A stretch of DNA of 64,000 bases. Origin: an uncultured Verrucomicrobiota bacterium (lineage in GTDB: Bacteria; Verrucomicrobiota; Verrucomicrobiia; Opitutales; Intestinicryptomonadaceae). Positions within the stretch are counted from its first letter, which is position 1, and each line of letters starts with the position of its first letter. Shown here piece by piece: positions 53,442 to 62,472 of this stretch. The position numbers and the translations under genes were made by a program. The stretch lies in the NCBI GenBank assembly GCA_949283955.1, contig CASDUP010000031.1, positions 1-64,000 of the forward strand, in the 5' to 3' direction. A model generated the notes under the pieces. It worked only from the letters and a program-made list of their open reading frames with translations, was not told the DNA's origin and ran no database searches.

Positions 53442-54050
53442 TCACCTGGCAAAATAGTTCTTGTGCATCTGCCAGCCCGCTCGGAAAACCCCTCCGTTCG
53501 ACATCACAAAGTCCGTTATAGCCGACAGCAATCTCCTATCGCCCGATTTGGACCATTCCGGATTCAACCAGACAGCCTTGGCATTCTTCGCAAATTTCGC
53601 GAATTCGGAGTATTCCAGAATTTCCTCGGGGCGCGACACAACGCATTTCAATTCGTCGGCGATCTCCAAGGCGGAGCGAATCGGTGGGCGAAACAATTTA
53701 GGGCTCAGGGACACCCAGTCGACCGATACGACCGGAAACACACCTGAAGTTTCCAAATGGACCGCCACACCTTTTGATTTCAAACTTTTTACCAAACTTT
53801 CGAGATTTCTCGAACACGGTTCTCCTCCGGTAATTACCGCCATTTCCGCATTCCCTACCCGTTCGGCAATACCGGAAGCGGAGATTTTTTCGAACCCCTC
53901 CGCATTCCAAGAATCCTTGGTGTCGCACCACGGGCACCTCACTGGACAGCCGGCAAGCCTTATAAAAAATGCCCTCCTGCCCGCATGGATCCCCTCTCCT
54001 TGAATGGAAAGAAAAGTCTCCGCCACGGGATACTTCGCGTCTTCGACCAT
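53442..54050 (-). CDS. queE: 7-carboxy-7-deazaguanine synthase (radical SAM)
   Basis: A 202-residue radical SAM enzyme of queuosine synthesis, converting 6-carboxytetrahydropterin to 7-carboxy-7-deazaguanine. The cluster motif is RLAGCPVRCPWCDTKDSW, a CxxxCxxC motif near residues 35-42. SIQGEGIHAGRR upstream and ITGGEPC further on bind SAM. Length fits QueE. It follows queD after 3 nt, and the two probably share a transcript with the M20 peptidase. Confidence 0.93.
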   Translation of the reverse strand: MVEDAKYPVAETFLSIQGEGIHAGRRAFFIRLAGCPVRCPWCDTKDSWNAEGFEKISASGIAERVGNAEMAVITGGEPCSRNLESLVKSLKSKGVAVHLETSGVFPVVSVDWVSLSPKLFRPPIRSALEIADELKCVVSRPEEILEYSEFAKFAKNAKAVWLNPEWSKSGDRRLLSAITDFVMSNGGVFRAGWQMHKNYFAR

Positions 54051-54053
54051 ATA

Positions 54054-54482
54054 TCACTCCGAATAGCGCGCGCTGTTTTTGGAATCCTCCCTCACTTCGA
54101 CGGAAACAACCCCCACCCTTCCGCCTGTCTTCTCCGAAACGAGCCTTCCAAAAACTTCGTATATTCTCTTGGCCAATCCCTCGCACGAAGGCCTGTCTAT
54201 AAAGTACGGCTTCCATGCCTCCGGAGCCGCTTCCATTAAGGCTCGCGCCGTCCCGTCCTCCTCGGCAAACAAACATGCGTGGTCGAGATTTTCGGATATC
54301 CAATCTTTCAAAAATCCCAGTTTGCCGAAATCCACCACAAATCCATTCTCGTCGGTACTCTCGCACGAAAATTCAACAGCTATGCTCCAGTTGTGCCCGT
54401 GAACAAACGAACAATGCCCGTCGTGCAAGTGCTGCCTGTGCGCTATCGGAATTTCAGAATAAACTTTTTTGCATGTGGTCAT
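54054..54482 (-). CDS. queD: 6-carboxytetrahydropterin synthase
   Basis: A 142-residue enzyme of the queuosine pathway that makes 6-carboxytetrahydropterin from dihydroneopterin triphosphate. From the ATG at 54482 the protein begins MTTCKKVYSEIPIAHRQHLH. The zinc ligands and the catalytic Cys are in AHRQHLHDGHCSFVHGHNW. A long frame that runs upstream into the peptidase gene is not used. The start overlaps the end of the M20 gene by 4 nt and the stop lies 3 nt from queE. Confidence 0.92.
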   Translation of the reverse strand: MTTCKKVYSEIPIAHRQHLHDGHCSFVHGHNWSIAVEFSCESTDENGFVVDFGKLGFLKDWISENLDHACLFAEEDGTARALMEAAPEAWKPYFIDRPSCEGLAKRIYEVFGRLVSEKTGGRVGVVSVEVREDSKNSARYSE

Positions 54483-55879
54483 TTTCCCCTCCTTTTCTCT
54501 TTTCCGGGGCTCCCGTCCCGCTTTGACATCTCCGCGAAAAATTTTTCGTAGCACAAAGACGCCTTCTCCATCATCTCTATAAAAAACCCCTCGTTCGGGG
54601 CGTGAAGATTGTCCGCCGGAGTAAACAATCCTGTCATTATGCAGTCCAATCCCGTCAGTTTCTTCATTTTCGCTATGAGGGGAATACTGCCTCCCTCGCG
54701 CAAGTAAAGCGGCGGTTTTCCAAACGCCTCCGCAGCCGCCCTGTCCATGGTAGAAAACGCCTTCCTCAAAATTTTTCCTCCTTCGGACGGAGATACAAAA
54801 TACGGATCCCCCGCGTCTCCCGAATCCAAAAACGAAACCTCCACCTCCTTGGGACATCTATCTATTATGGCGCGCTTCACCCTGGAAAGCATCTTCCCCA
54901 TCTCCTGCCTCGGCACGCTCCGGCAGGAAATTTTCACGAAACACTCCGCCGGAATTATCGACTTGTTCCCCTCTCCCTGGTATCCACCTCCCATACCGGT
55001 AAATTCCAAGGTCGGAAGCAGCCTGACGGCCTCCTCCGGAGTCCACCCCCTCTGCTTCATCAACCTCTTCAAGCCCAGAACGGAAGCCATTCCTTTGGAG
55101 TCGAACGGACACTTCTTTATTTGCTTCCTCTCCCATTTCGAAGGGGAAAGCACTCCGTCGTAAAAATGCGGAACGGATACAAAGCCGTCTTTGTCGTGCA
55201 GGGAGGCGCAAACTTCCGACATCGCCCTCAGAGGATTGTAAACGGCTCCTCCAAATATTCCCGAATGCGAGTCGCTTTTCGCACCGCGGAAAACCGCCTC
55301 AAACGCCCCAACTCCCCGTATTCCCGTGGTTATAACAACCTGGTCCAAAGAGGCGGAAGAAGTATCGCTCAACACTATGAAATCGTACCCGGAAAGCACT
55401 TTCGAATACTTCTTCAAGAACCCGTCCATGCTCGGGCTGCTTATCTCCTCCTCCCCTTCGAGCATAAACGCTATGTCTATGTCCGCAGAGGGATTCTTCG
55501 ATATGAAATTCATGAAGCCGGCTATTATACACGTAAAGGGACCTTTATTGTCCGCCGTTCCCCTTCCCCAGATTTTGCCGTTTTTTACTACGGCTTTAAA
55601 GGGGTCGGTCTTCCACTCTCCTATGGGATCGGGAGGCTGAACGTCGTAGTGGCCGTAGCAGAGAACGCGGACAAGCGGCTTTCCTGAGGAGCAATTTCTC
55701 CTGGCAAACACAATGGGATGAAGCTTTGTCTTTACAAGCTCGGCTTCAAAGCCGAATTTCTCGAAGCTGTCTTTAAGAAATTCCGCGCACCCGCGCACCT
55801 TGCCCGCGCAGGCGGAATCGGCCGATACGCTCTCAAACGAAACCAGCTTCGATATAAATTTTTTTGAATCGAATTTCAT
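54479..55879 (-). CDS. M20-family dipeptidase/carboxypeptidase
   Basis: A 466-residue zinc metallopeptidase of the M20/ArgE/DapE group. The first metal motif is LCYGHYDVQPPDP, with GRGTADNKGP carrying the second set, and the catalytic Glu pair is in MLEGEEEISSP. The dimerisation lid domain occupies about residues 190-320. It resembles cytosolic dipeptidases such as CNDP2-like enzymes; the substrate could be a dipeptide or an acylated amino acid. It lacks a signal peptide. It overlaps queD by 4 nt, so it shares a transcript with the queuosine genes, although the connection is not explained by known chemistry. Confidence 0.9.
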   Translation of the reverse strand: MKFDSKKFISKLVSFESVSADSACAGKVRGCAEFLKDSFEKFGFEAELVKTKLHPIVFARRNCSSGKPLVRVLCYGHYDVQPPDPIGEWKTDPFKAVVKNGKIWGRGTADNKGPFTCIIAGFMNFISKNPSADIDIAFMLEGEEEISSPSMDGFLKKYSKVLSGYDFIVLSDTSSASLDQVVITTGIRGVGAFEAVFRGAKSDSHSGIFGGAVYNPLRAMSEVCASLHDKDGFVSVPHFYDGVLSPSKWERKQIKKCPFDSKGMASVLGLKRLMKQRGWTPEEAVRLLPTLEFTGMGGGYQGEGNKSIIPAECFVKISCRSVPRQEMGKMLSRVKRAIIDRCPKEVEVSFLDSGDAGDPYFVSPSEGGKILRKAFSTMDRAAAEAFGKPPLYLREGGSIPLIAKMKKLTGLDCIMTGLFTPADNLHAPNEGFFIEMMEKASLCYEKFFAEMSKRDGSPGKEKRRGK

Positions 55880-56025
55880 AGATAATTTTCAGTTTCCGCT
55901 TCAAACAAAAGAACCGCCTTCGACGCTAAATTATCGGGAAAAAATCCGCAACCAGCTTTTTTCGAAACCGAAAACTAAATTTTTTCCTGTCTTCGGGACA
56001 TTTTTGAATCCGCCGACTCATCAAA

Positions 56026-56056
56026 CAAAAAATCCCCCGCATTCGGGAGATTTTTC
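56026..56056 (-). terminator. Terminator after the DUF3568 gene
   Basis: Arms ATCCCCCG (56032-56039) and CGGGAGAT (56044-56051), with one G-T pair, form a hairpin flanked by A's and T's. It lies about 45 nt downstream of the DUF3568 stop and just upstream of the M20 gene. Confidence 0.7.
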
Positions 56057-56095
56057 CGACTTTGCCCGCTTTTCGCGAAACTTAATGCGGGAAAA

Positions 56096-56500
56096 TTAAT
56101 TCCTGCCGAGCGCGCGTACGTTCCGCGCTATGCTGTTGAATATTTCTTGGCTCTTCATCAAGTTTCCGCCGTCATACGAAACCGCCAAAGAAACCACGTC
56201 GACCTTCTTCTGGCGTATCACCACGACTATCTCATGGTCTAGCTCCGCCCTGGCGTAAACCTTCCAGCCGTCCTCGAGCTGCTTCTGGCCAACCCTGAAA
56301 TATTTCAAGTCGCGCTCAAGAGCGATATTCGTAGCCTTAAAAACGTTCTCTATCGAATATCCGTCGATGGTTCCCTTCAGCTCCCCGGTTATATCGTCGT
56401 AGGTCGCGATTTTCGAGGAGGATTCAACCGCTATATTTGTGGAGCATCCGCAAAACGCGAAAACCACGGAAAGACACAACGCGAATATGTATTTTTTCAT
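56096..56500 (-). CDS. DUF3568-family lipoprotein
   Basis: A 134-residue small lipoprotein. From the ATG at 56500 it has a lipoprotein signal MKKYIFALCL..AFCGC with the acylated Cys at residue 19. The mature part fits DUF3568: GYSIENVFKATNIALERDLKYF, then alternating strands ending in NSIARNVRALGRN. Its role is unknown; members occur in Verrucomicrobiota, Proteobacteria and others, and probably sit in the outer membrane. It is an isolated gene with a terminator behind it. Confidence 0.85.
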   Translation of the reverse strand: MKKYIFALCLSVVFAFCGCSTNIAVESSSKIATYDDITGELKGTIDGYSIENVFKATNIALERDLKYFRVGQKQLEDGWKVYARAELDHEIVVVIRQKKVDVVSLAVSYDGGNLMKSQEIFNSIARNVRALGRN

Positions 56501-56628
56501 GCTCCAATAGTCCAATCCATTCGCGTTTTTTTGCAACTTTTTTTTACCGAAATTTTCAGTTCTCTAAAAAAAAAACGTGGGCGCCCCGATACACGAAGCG
56601 CCCCGCCAACCGAAAAATTCGCCCTCTA

Positions 56629-57306
56629 TTAGAATTTGGCGTTCGGATTTGTGAACTTTACTCCGTTGCCGCAGTGGTAGGCCCCGTATTCCGTAACAAC
56701 CGCCCCTTGGGGACCGGCTATCTGATAATGCCTGGCCCCAACCCTGTTGAGCCAAACAACGTTGCCCTTCTTTGCGTCGGCAACCGAAACCTTGTTTGTG
56801 GTGATGTTGCTCTTTTGGCTTTCCGGAACTTTGACGTCGGGATACTTGTCGGAAGATTCGCCCTCCTCTCCGAAACAGTAAGAGGTTCCGGCGCGGCACT
56901 GCCAACATTCGTATTTGGCGGGAAGCCCGTCGGCTGCCTCGTGCCAATGCTCTATGAGCATCTGGTTGGGCAAAAGCAATATTTCATGCCCGAAGACTCC
57001 GTGCTTGTCCTCCATGGCCCATATTATTCCGCCCATTCCAACGGCTGGAAATTCTCCGAGCCCGAAATCGGAAACCCACATATTCTCGCGCATGTTGTCG
57101 CTGACGGGATACCCTAGATTCTCCATCATGGAAATATACGCCTTCTTTGCGGCAACTTCGTCCAATTTTCCGTCTTTGTAGTAGTCAGATTTATTCATAC
57201 TTATATTTGTTTGAGGTTTCCGGCAGGCCGACTGATCGCACCCTCCGAAACAGAGGGCCGCGGCAACGGCTATTGCCAGAACGACATATCCTTTCATTGT
57301 TTTCAT
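56629..57306 (-). CDS. Cupin-fold lipoprotein related to D-lyxose isomerases
   Basis: A 225-residue exported protein. From the ATG at 57306 it has a lipobox FGGC with acylated Cys23. The mature part contains a cupin with the complete metal set expected for D-lyxose/D-mannose isomerase-like proteins: His120-x-His122 (LPNQMLIEHWHEA), Glu133 (KYECW) and His211 (YGAYHCGNG). An exported lipidated form is unusual, since known lyxose isomerases are cytoplasmic. Alternative starts at 57324 (TTG) and 57297 are possible. It begins 1 nt after the big fusion gene stops, so it is almost certainly co-transcribed with it. Substrate is unknown. Confidence 0.72.
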   Translation of the reverse strand: MKTMKGYVVLAIAVAAALCFGGCDQSACRKPQTNISMNKSDYYKDGKLDEVAAKKAYISMMENLGYPVSDNMRENMWVSDFGLGEFPAVGMGGIIWAMEDKHGVFGHEILLLPNQMLIEHWHEAADGLPAKYECWQCRAGTSYCFGEEGESSDKYPDVKVPESQKSNITTNKVSVADAKKGNVVWLNRVGARHYQIAGPQGAVVTEYGAYHCGNGVKFTNPNAKF

Positions 57307-57307
57307 A

Positions 57308-60300
57308 TTATTTTTGTTTAGCAAATTTATCCGCTCCCGACGGTTTCCCGAATAGCTCGGCTGCCGCCGGAGCGTCCAATATCACGGGCCGGAACCCCAC
57401 ATTGTAAACTTTCATCCAAGGGCTGTAATCCCTGCGGACGGTAACCCGGGCCCACTTCGGCCTGTCTCTCCACGATCCGCCGCGGACAGTCTTGCGGTCG
57501 GGCACGGCCTTGCCTCCCAAAACTTCCGTGTAGTTGTCGCGGGTCCATTCGAGCACGTTTCCGTGAACGTCGCACAATCCGAACGGATTTGGCTCAAAAC
57601 TTCCAACGGGAGCGTTTATGAGGAAGCCGTCGCTGAAGCGCTTGTCCCTCGGAACAAAAGATACGAAATCGTCAATGTTTACGAGCGGGCTCGGATTTAC
57701 TCCCATTACGGCAAACTTCTTCACCGTCTTATCTGCCAAATTTTCGTACTTGGAAAAATCCGCGTCGATATTTCCGTACCAAAAATCGTCTGAGCTTCCC
57801 GCCCGCGCGGCCCATTCCCATTCCTTCTCGCTAGGAAGCGACACCTTCACTCCAAGTTTTCCGCCAAGCCACGAGCAGAATTCCGACGCCTCGTTCCAAG
57901 AAACCCTCACCACGCTCTGCTCCGGGTTATTAGACGGATAGCCCTTGTTTATGTGGTCCTTCCACTGCCTGTCTTGATGCCCGGAATCGTGTTCGGGATC
58001 GAACTCGGAAAACTGCGAGTTCGTAATTTCGGTCTTTGCCATATAAAAGGGCTTTTCTATACGGACAACCCGTGCCGGACCTTCGTCGTAAAATCCGCTG
58101 TCGGATCCCATCACGAACTCTCCAGAAGGAATCAGCACGAAATCCACCGACTTTCCCTTGCCTACCGGCACGGAAATTTTCGCGGGCAAATTCTCTTCGG
58201 CAACTTTCTTGCGAGCTGTTTCCGCGTCGAACGGGAACCCATCGCACTTCAAATTTTGGATCTTGTGGGACTTTGCGGCGGAGGGCTTTTGAAACTTCCT
58301 CGCCGGAGGATTGTACACGATCTCGTCGGGATTGTCGTGGCGATTAGCATACTTTGCCAAAAACTTTCTGCGCTCGACATCTCCGTTATTCGGAATCTTA
58401 TCGACAGTTTCCTTCCATGTTCCCCAGTATGGAACGTTCAAATCTATCCACGTTGTAAGAACCCGCATATCCTCGTCAGACATAGAGACTCCGTGATGGC
58501 CCTTCTTTAGCATTTGAACGAGCTCGCTCGTGTCGGCGTGCATCTCGAGCGGAATGAGCATGTTTTGGTTGCTCTCCGGCCCGGTTCGGCGAATGTACGG
58601 ATTGAGGCTCAAATAGGATAGGGGGAAATTGTGCCATACCTTGCCTCCCCTAGCGAAATTCGGCCTGCCTTTATTTTTTCCGTCGTGGCAGCCCACGCAG
58701 TACTGGTCTAGAATCGGCTGAACCTCCCTGTCAAACGAGAATCCCCTCGGGGGTTTACCGCCTCCATCGATTTCGCTCGGAGCCCTCCTCGAAGCTATCG
58801 CAGGAGCCAACGACGGAGTCATCATGTTGCTCTCGTGGCAACCCACGCAACTGTGGACCTCTCCCGGCATCACGCTAAACCAGCTCCGCATCAGCGCAAG
58901 AGCCTTGCCCTCCGCGTCGAGGGGCTGAACCGCTATGGGGCGATTTGCCGGCACTTTGAACATGGCGCTTCCGTCGGACTCCACTGGAACTTCTCCGTGC
59001 AAAATCTTGACGTCCCAAGAGCCCTCGTTGCCGATTATGTAATTCTCCCCCATATTCCGGTAGCAGTAAAAATACTCGAATACCCTGAGCGACTTCACTG
59101 TTCCCCTCGGAACTCCCGCAAGCCCCTCACCCTTATATATGTCGTTTAGGAACACGTATCCATAGTCCAAATCCGGATCGGTTTTATCCACTATAACCTC
59201 GGGCCTCTTTCTCGGAGACAGCGGAAGAGGCTCCAACAACGCCACTCCTCCCGCGGATTTTTCAAACTTTTCATCTCTCTCGGGAAAAGCTATCGGCGTC
59301 ATATTGTCGAAAGAATCGACAAGCCATATTCCCCACGATCCCTTGTCCTCATAAAAGTAGTCGTTTAGATCCTTGGAAAACTGAACTTCTCCGAACTTGT
59401 GGTTGGGAGACATTCTGAGCGAACATACAATGAAATTTTCCGAAAGCGGATATGGATGCAAAATTTTCGGAAAGGAGTTCTCCACAAGTTTGTCTTTGAT
59501 TTTTGCGACGTACTTTCTGCCAAAATTCGGAAAGCGCCTGACCCTTCCATCCGCCTCGTGAGTTCCCTTCGATATGTCGAACAGATGAAGTTCTCCTGCA
59601 CGCTTCTCGCCGTGGTGTCCGCTGACAATTCCAACAAACTTGTTGGCGTCTCCGGGAATTTGCCTACAATAAAAGAGAGAATTGGGCCAATAGCTGTTCG
59701 ATCCGTAAAGGGCAGCCTGGGAAGTTCCGTCGGGATTCATCTGCATTAAGATTCGGGAGAAATAGTGCGAGTTGTCCGTGTACTCCCAGCGAGTGTACAT
59801 CACCCTTCCGTTTTCGAGAACTACAGGCATCCAGTCGGCATCCTGCTCGAACGTCAACTGCCTTATGCTCCCGTCGACCTTTTCGGGAGAACCCGCGTCG
59901 GGATCCATAGTATAAAGGCTTGCCACGTAATCGTCCCCGTTTACACACGGAACCCCGACATGGCAGGCAGTATAGCAGAATATAATCCTGCCGTCTGGCA
60001 TGTAGGCTCCGTCGTAGGCGTCAACTCCGTCGTGCAACCTCGGCGATATAGCCCTTCGAGACTTTCCGTCTGAGGAAATCTCGTCCATCTGCCAGCGATT
60101 CTTCTCGTCGACGAACGAAAAAAGTATTTTGTTCCCGTCGAAATCCACGTCCAAGTCGGTTATTATATTTACCTCGGGATCTTTGAATAAAACCGAGTAC
60201 TTTCCGGATCCGGACAAATCGAACTCCGCAATGGAGTCGTCGTACTTTTTCGACCTTCCGACGTAGTTGCTAAGAGAGGTGTTTCCCTGCCAATTTCTCG

Positions 60301-61624
60301 GCAACCCGAGAGCGCTCGAGGTGGTTCTTCTATTTACGCATATCCACCTCGGATAATTCTTTAAAAGCGGATTGGCAAGAAGGGCTTTGCGAGCCTCTTC
60401 CCTGAACTTTTCAGCCAAGGGCAAAGCGGCGTCGCGCACCGATTTGTCCGGGCTCTTCAAAGAATCCTTCAGCGACTTCCAGTCCGCCTCCCACTTTCTC
60501 ATACCCTCCAAATGTTCGCGCGAAAAATCCGGATAAACTTTCGAAGTATATTCGAGCGATGCCAGGACGTTCTTCAGTTCGTACCCCAAAACGCTCTCCG
60601 CGTACCGAGTCCTCACCATCTCCGAGAACAAGTCCAAAATCTCCTTCCTTACTTCCTCCGTCTGCGGCTTGGAAAGCAAAGCGGAAAATTTCCTCTCGAA
60701 CTCTCCCGCCGAATAAAGGGAGCGATCCACTCCCCCCATGATGGAGTTCTTCAAAAATTTGGAATCTCCCTTAGACGAAATTAGGGATTCCAGCACGGTT
60801 CTGTTTCTAAAATTATCCCAGCGGGAAAGAGCCTCGGCTTCGTCGGGAAAATCCTCGGCTATCTTTTTGGCAGCATAAGTAGAAGCGTCGGCATAAGGAG
60901 AGAAAAACACCCTCCGGGGACAAAATTCGTCCCCAGATTTTATTGCGACTACAAGCTCGTTTTCCCCCGCCTTCAAGGGAAGATTCAAAAAGAACACCGG
61001 AGTGGTTCCAAAACCGCTCTTTTTAGCCGCGTCCAACTTCTTTTTGTTAAACCAAATTTCATGCTTCTCAGCCGCGGCTATAGAAATCGGTATAACAATG
61101 TCCCTGTCGGAATGAATGGACGTCCTAATAAAAGACATGTTTCCGGCATACGCCTTGTACGAATCCACTTCGAAAAACGCCCCAAAAGGTTCCGTCACCT
61201 CGTTCCAAAGCTTGTCGCCGTCAAAAGACGCCTCGGGATCAAACGGAACTTTCCTTATATCCACCAGGTCGAACGCAGCCCTGGGGCGCGAATACCTGTC
61301 CATGTCGTAGCTCTTCGGCGACGTGTCGGGCGAAGCGCTCCTTGGAACTATCATTCCGCAGTAGTGCCATTTGTTCGATGGTTTTACCCCAAGCTTTTCA
61401 AGTTCGGAAAGTTTTTTAGCCCTGTACGACTCGTACGCTGAAGAGGCTTTTAAAATTCGCTCCCCAAAAGTGTCCTCTTTGGAAAAGCTTTCGCACAACA
61501 CCTTCCCCTCCGAACTTAAATCCAAATCGACTCTCCCACTCTCCTCCCCGAAAGCAAAGATAGCCCAGCAAAGCGACGATGCCAACAAAGCCCCTTTCGT
61601 TATTCCCGCCATATATGAATTCAT
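57308..61624 (-). CDS. Hydrazine-synthase-alpha-like di-haem cytochrome fused to a formylglycine-enzyme/SUMF1 domain
   Basis: A 1,438-residue exported protein. A signal peptide lies at about residues 1-26. Residues about 100-260 form an unknown beta-rich domain, and 490-880 contain TolB/PD40-like propeller text (DVDFDGNKILFSF, YDGAYMPDGRIIFCY) of the HzsA-related type. Two haem motifs follow, C926VGCH and C976VGCH. A C550-x3-C-H also occurs inside the propeller. From about residue 1155 to the end is an FGE-sulfatase domain (FVLIPSGEFVMGSD, LPSEKEWEWAARAG, NPFGLCDVHGNVLEWTRDN, VRGGSWRDRP), which lacks the active-site Cys pair of true FGE. It likely sits in the periplasm and needs ResB/CcsA. 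Electron transfer coupled to the cupin partner is inference; hydrazine chemistry is not implied. Confidence 0.82.
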   Translation of the reverse strand: MNSYMAGITKGALLASSLCWAIFAFGEESGRVDLDLSSEGKVLCESFSKEDTFGERILKASSAYESYRAKKLSELEKLGVKPSNKWHYCGMIVPRSASPDTSPKSYDMDRYSRPRAAFDLVDIRKVPFDPEASFDGDKLWNEVTEPFGAFFEVDSYKAYAGNMSFIRTSIHSDRDIVIPISIAAAEKHEIWFNKKKLDAAKKSGFGTTPVFFLNLPLKAGENELVVAIKSGDEFCPRRVFFSPYADASTYAAKKIAEDFPDEAEALSRWDNFRNRTVLESLISSKGDSKFLKNSIMGGVDRSLYSAGEFERKFSALLSKPQTEEVRKEILDLFSEMVRTRYAESVLGYELKNVLASLEYTSKVYPDFSREHLEGMRKWEADWKSLKDSLKSPDKSVRDAALPLAEKFREEARKALLANPLLKNYPRWICVNRRTTSSALGLPRNWQGNTSLSNYVGRSKKYDDSIAEFDLSGSGKYSVLFKDPEVNIITDLDVDFDGNKILFSFVDEKNRWQMDEISSDGKSRRAISPRLHDGVDAYDGAYMPDGRIIFCYTACHVGVPCVNGDDYVASLYTMDPDAGSPEKVDGSIRQLTFEQDADWMPVVLENGRVMYTRWEYTDNSHYFSRILMQMNPDGTSQAALYGSNSYWPNSLFYCRQIPGDANKFVGIVSGHHGEKRAGELHLFDISKGTHEADGRVRRFPNFGRKYVAKIKDKLVENSFPKILHPYPLSENFIVCSLRMSPNHKFGEVQFSKDLNDYFYEDKGSWGIWLVDSFDNMTPIAFPERDEKFEKSAGGVALLEPLPLSPRKRPEVIVDKTDPDLDYGYVFLNDIYKGEGLAGVPRGTVKSLRVFEYFYCYRNMGENYIIGNEGSWDVKILHGEVPVESDGSAMFKVPANRPIAVQPLDAEGKALALMRSWFSVMPGEVHSCVGCHESNMMTPSLAPAIASRRAPSEIDGGGKPPRGFSFDREVQPILDQYCVGCHDGKNKGRPNFARGGKVWHNFPLSYLSLNPYIRRTGPESNQNMLIPLEMHADTSELVQMLKKGHHGVSMSDEDMRVLTTWIDLNVPYWGTWKETVDKIPNNGDVERRKFLAKYANRHDNPDEIVYNPPARKFQKPSAAKSHKIQNLKCDGFPFDAETARKKVAEENLPAKISVPVGKGKSVDFVLIPSGEFVMGSDSGFYDEGPARVVRIEKPFYMAKTEITNSQFSEFDPEHDSGHQDRQWKDHINKGYPSNNPEQSVVRVSWNEASEFCSWLGGKLGVKVSLPSEKEWEWAARAGSSDDFWYGNIDADFSKYENLADKTVKKFAVMGVNPSPLVNIDDFVSFVPRDKRFSDGFLINAPVGSFEPNPFGLCDVHGNVLEWTRDNYTEVLGGKAVPDRKTVRGGSWRDRPKWARVTVRRDYSPWMKVYNVGFRPVILDAPAAAELFGKPSGADKFAKQK

Positions 61625-61860
61625 AACTTTTCCTCTTTATCAGATTCTCCAACGCATTTTACGATTTGACTCCGAAACTAATGTTTTACATTTCAATCAA
61701 TATTTCAAAAAGTCAACTATTTTCCCAAAATTCATACAAAAGGAACGATTATTTCGGTAAAATTCGAGTTTTTGAAAGCGATTCCAAGCCTTGCTATACG
61801 ATCTAAAAACTAAAATTTCGCCTTGCTCCGCTTCGAAAAACACGAAGAATCCGCCGACAG

Positions 61861-61868
61861 AAGGGAGG
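61861..61868 (+). promoter_or_regulatory. Strong Shine-Dalgarno sequence
   Basis: AAGGGAGG lies 5 nt before the ATG of the cytidylate-kinase-like gene. It is one of the few convincing Shine-Dalgarno sequences in the window. Confidence 0.75.
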
Positions 61869-61872
61869 CTTC

Positions 61873-62472
61873 ATGAAAAAAATAATAACAATAGGCCGCA
61901 AGCACGGAAGCGGAGGAAGAGAAATAGGCAAAGAGATAGCAAGAAGGCTCGGAATAAAGTATTACGACAAAGAACTTTTGTCGGTTGCAGCCGGAGAAAG
62001 CGACTTGGGAAAAGAAGTCCTCGAGGGTCTCGACGAGCGTCCCATGAGCGTTTTTTCCTACATGGCAACCGCCAATGCGCTCTCGCCCGTCCTCCCCATA
62101 AACCACAGAGTGTTCGAGGCTCTTTCCGAAGCGATGAAAAAAATAGCCTCCGAAGGTCCGTGCGTATTCATAGGCAGATGCTCCAACGTAATCCTGAAAG
62201 ATTTCGACAAATTGTCTGTTTTCGTACACGCCCCCCTTTCCGATAGGATAGCCCGGGTAATGAAAACCGACGGCGTCACCGAAGAGCAGGCAAAAAACTA
62301 CATAGAAAATAAGGACGCAGACAGGTCAAAATACTACCATTTTTATACAGGAGGTTCCTGGTCGGATATGTCCTCCTACGACCTCTGCATCGACAGTTCT
62401 AAATTTGGAATTGAAAAAACGGCCGAATTAATCGCCGAATTCGCCTCGGAAGATTCCTTTTACTCCAGATGA
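61873..62472 (+). CDS. Cytidylate kinase-like family protein
   Basis: A 199-residue P-loop protein. KIITIGRKHGSGGREIGKEIA at the N-terminus carries the P-loop (GRKHGSGGR) of the cytidylate-kinase-like family. LGIKYYDKELL, FIGRCSNVIL and the SDRIARVM lid region follow. It is shorter and different from true Cmk and lacks the C-terminal CMP-binding features I would expect; such proteins are widespread, often described as AAA domain or cytidylate kinase-like, and their substrate is unknown. It stands alone with a strong ribosome site. Confidence 0.82.
   Translation: MKKIITIGRKHGSGGREIGKEIARRLGIKYYDKELLSVAAGESDLGKEVLEGLDERPMSVFSYMATANALSPVLPINHRVFEALSEAMKKIASEGPCVFIGRCSNVILKDFDKLSVFVHAPLSDRIARVMKTDGVTEEQAKNYIENKDADRSKYYHFYTGGSWSDMSSYDLCIDSSKFGIEKTAELIAEFASEDSFYSR

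Noticed and set aside
57308-61624. True hydrazine synthase and thus an anammox organism
   Set aside because: Only the alpha-subunit-like fold is present, fused to an FGE-type domain; there are no beta or gamma subunits and such proteins occur widely in non-anammox members of the PVC group.
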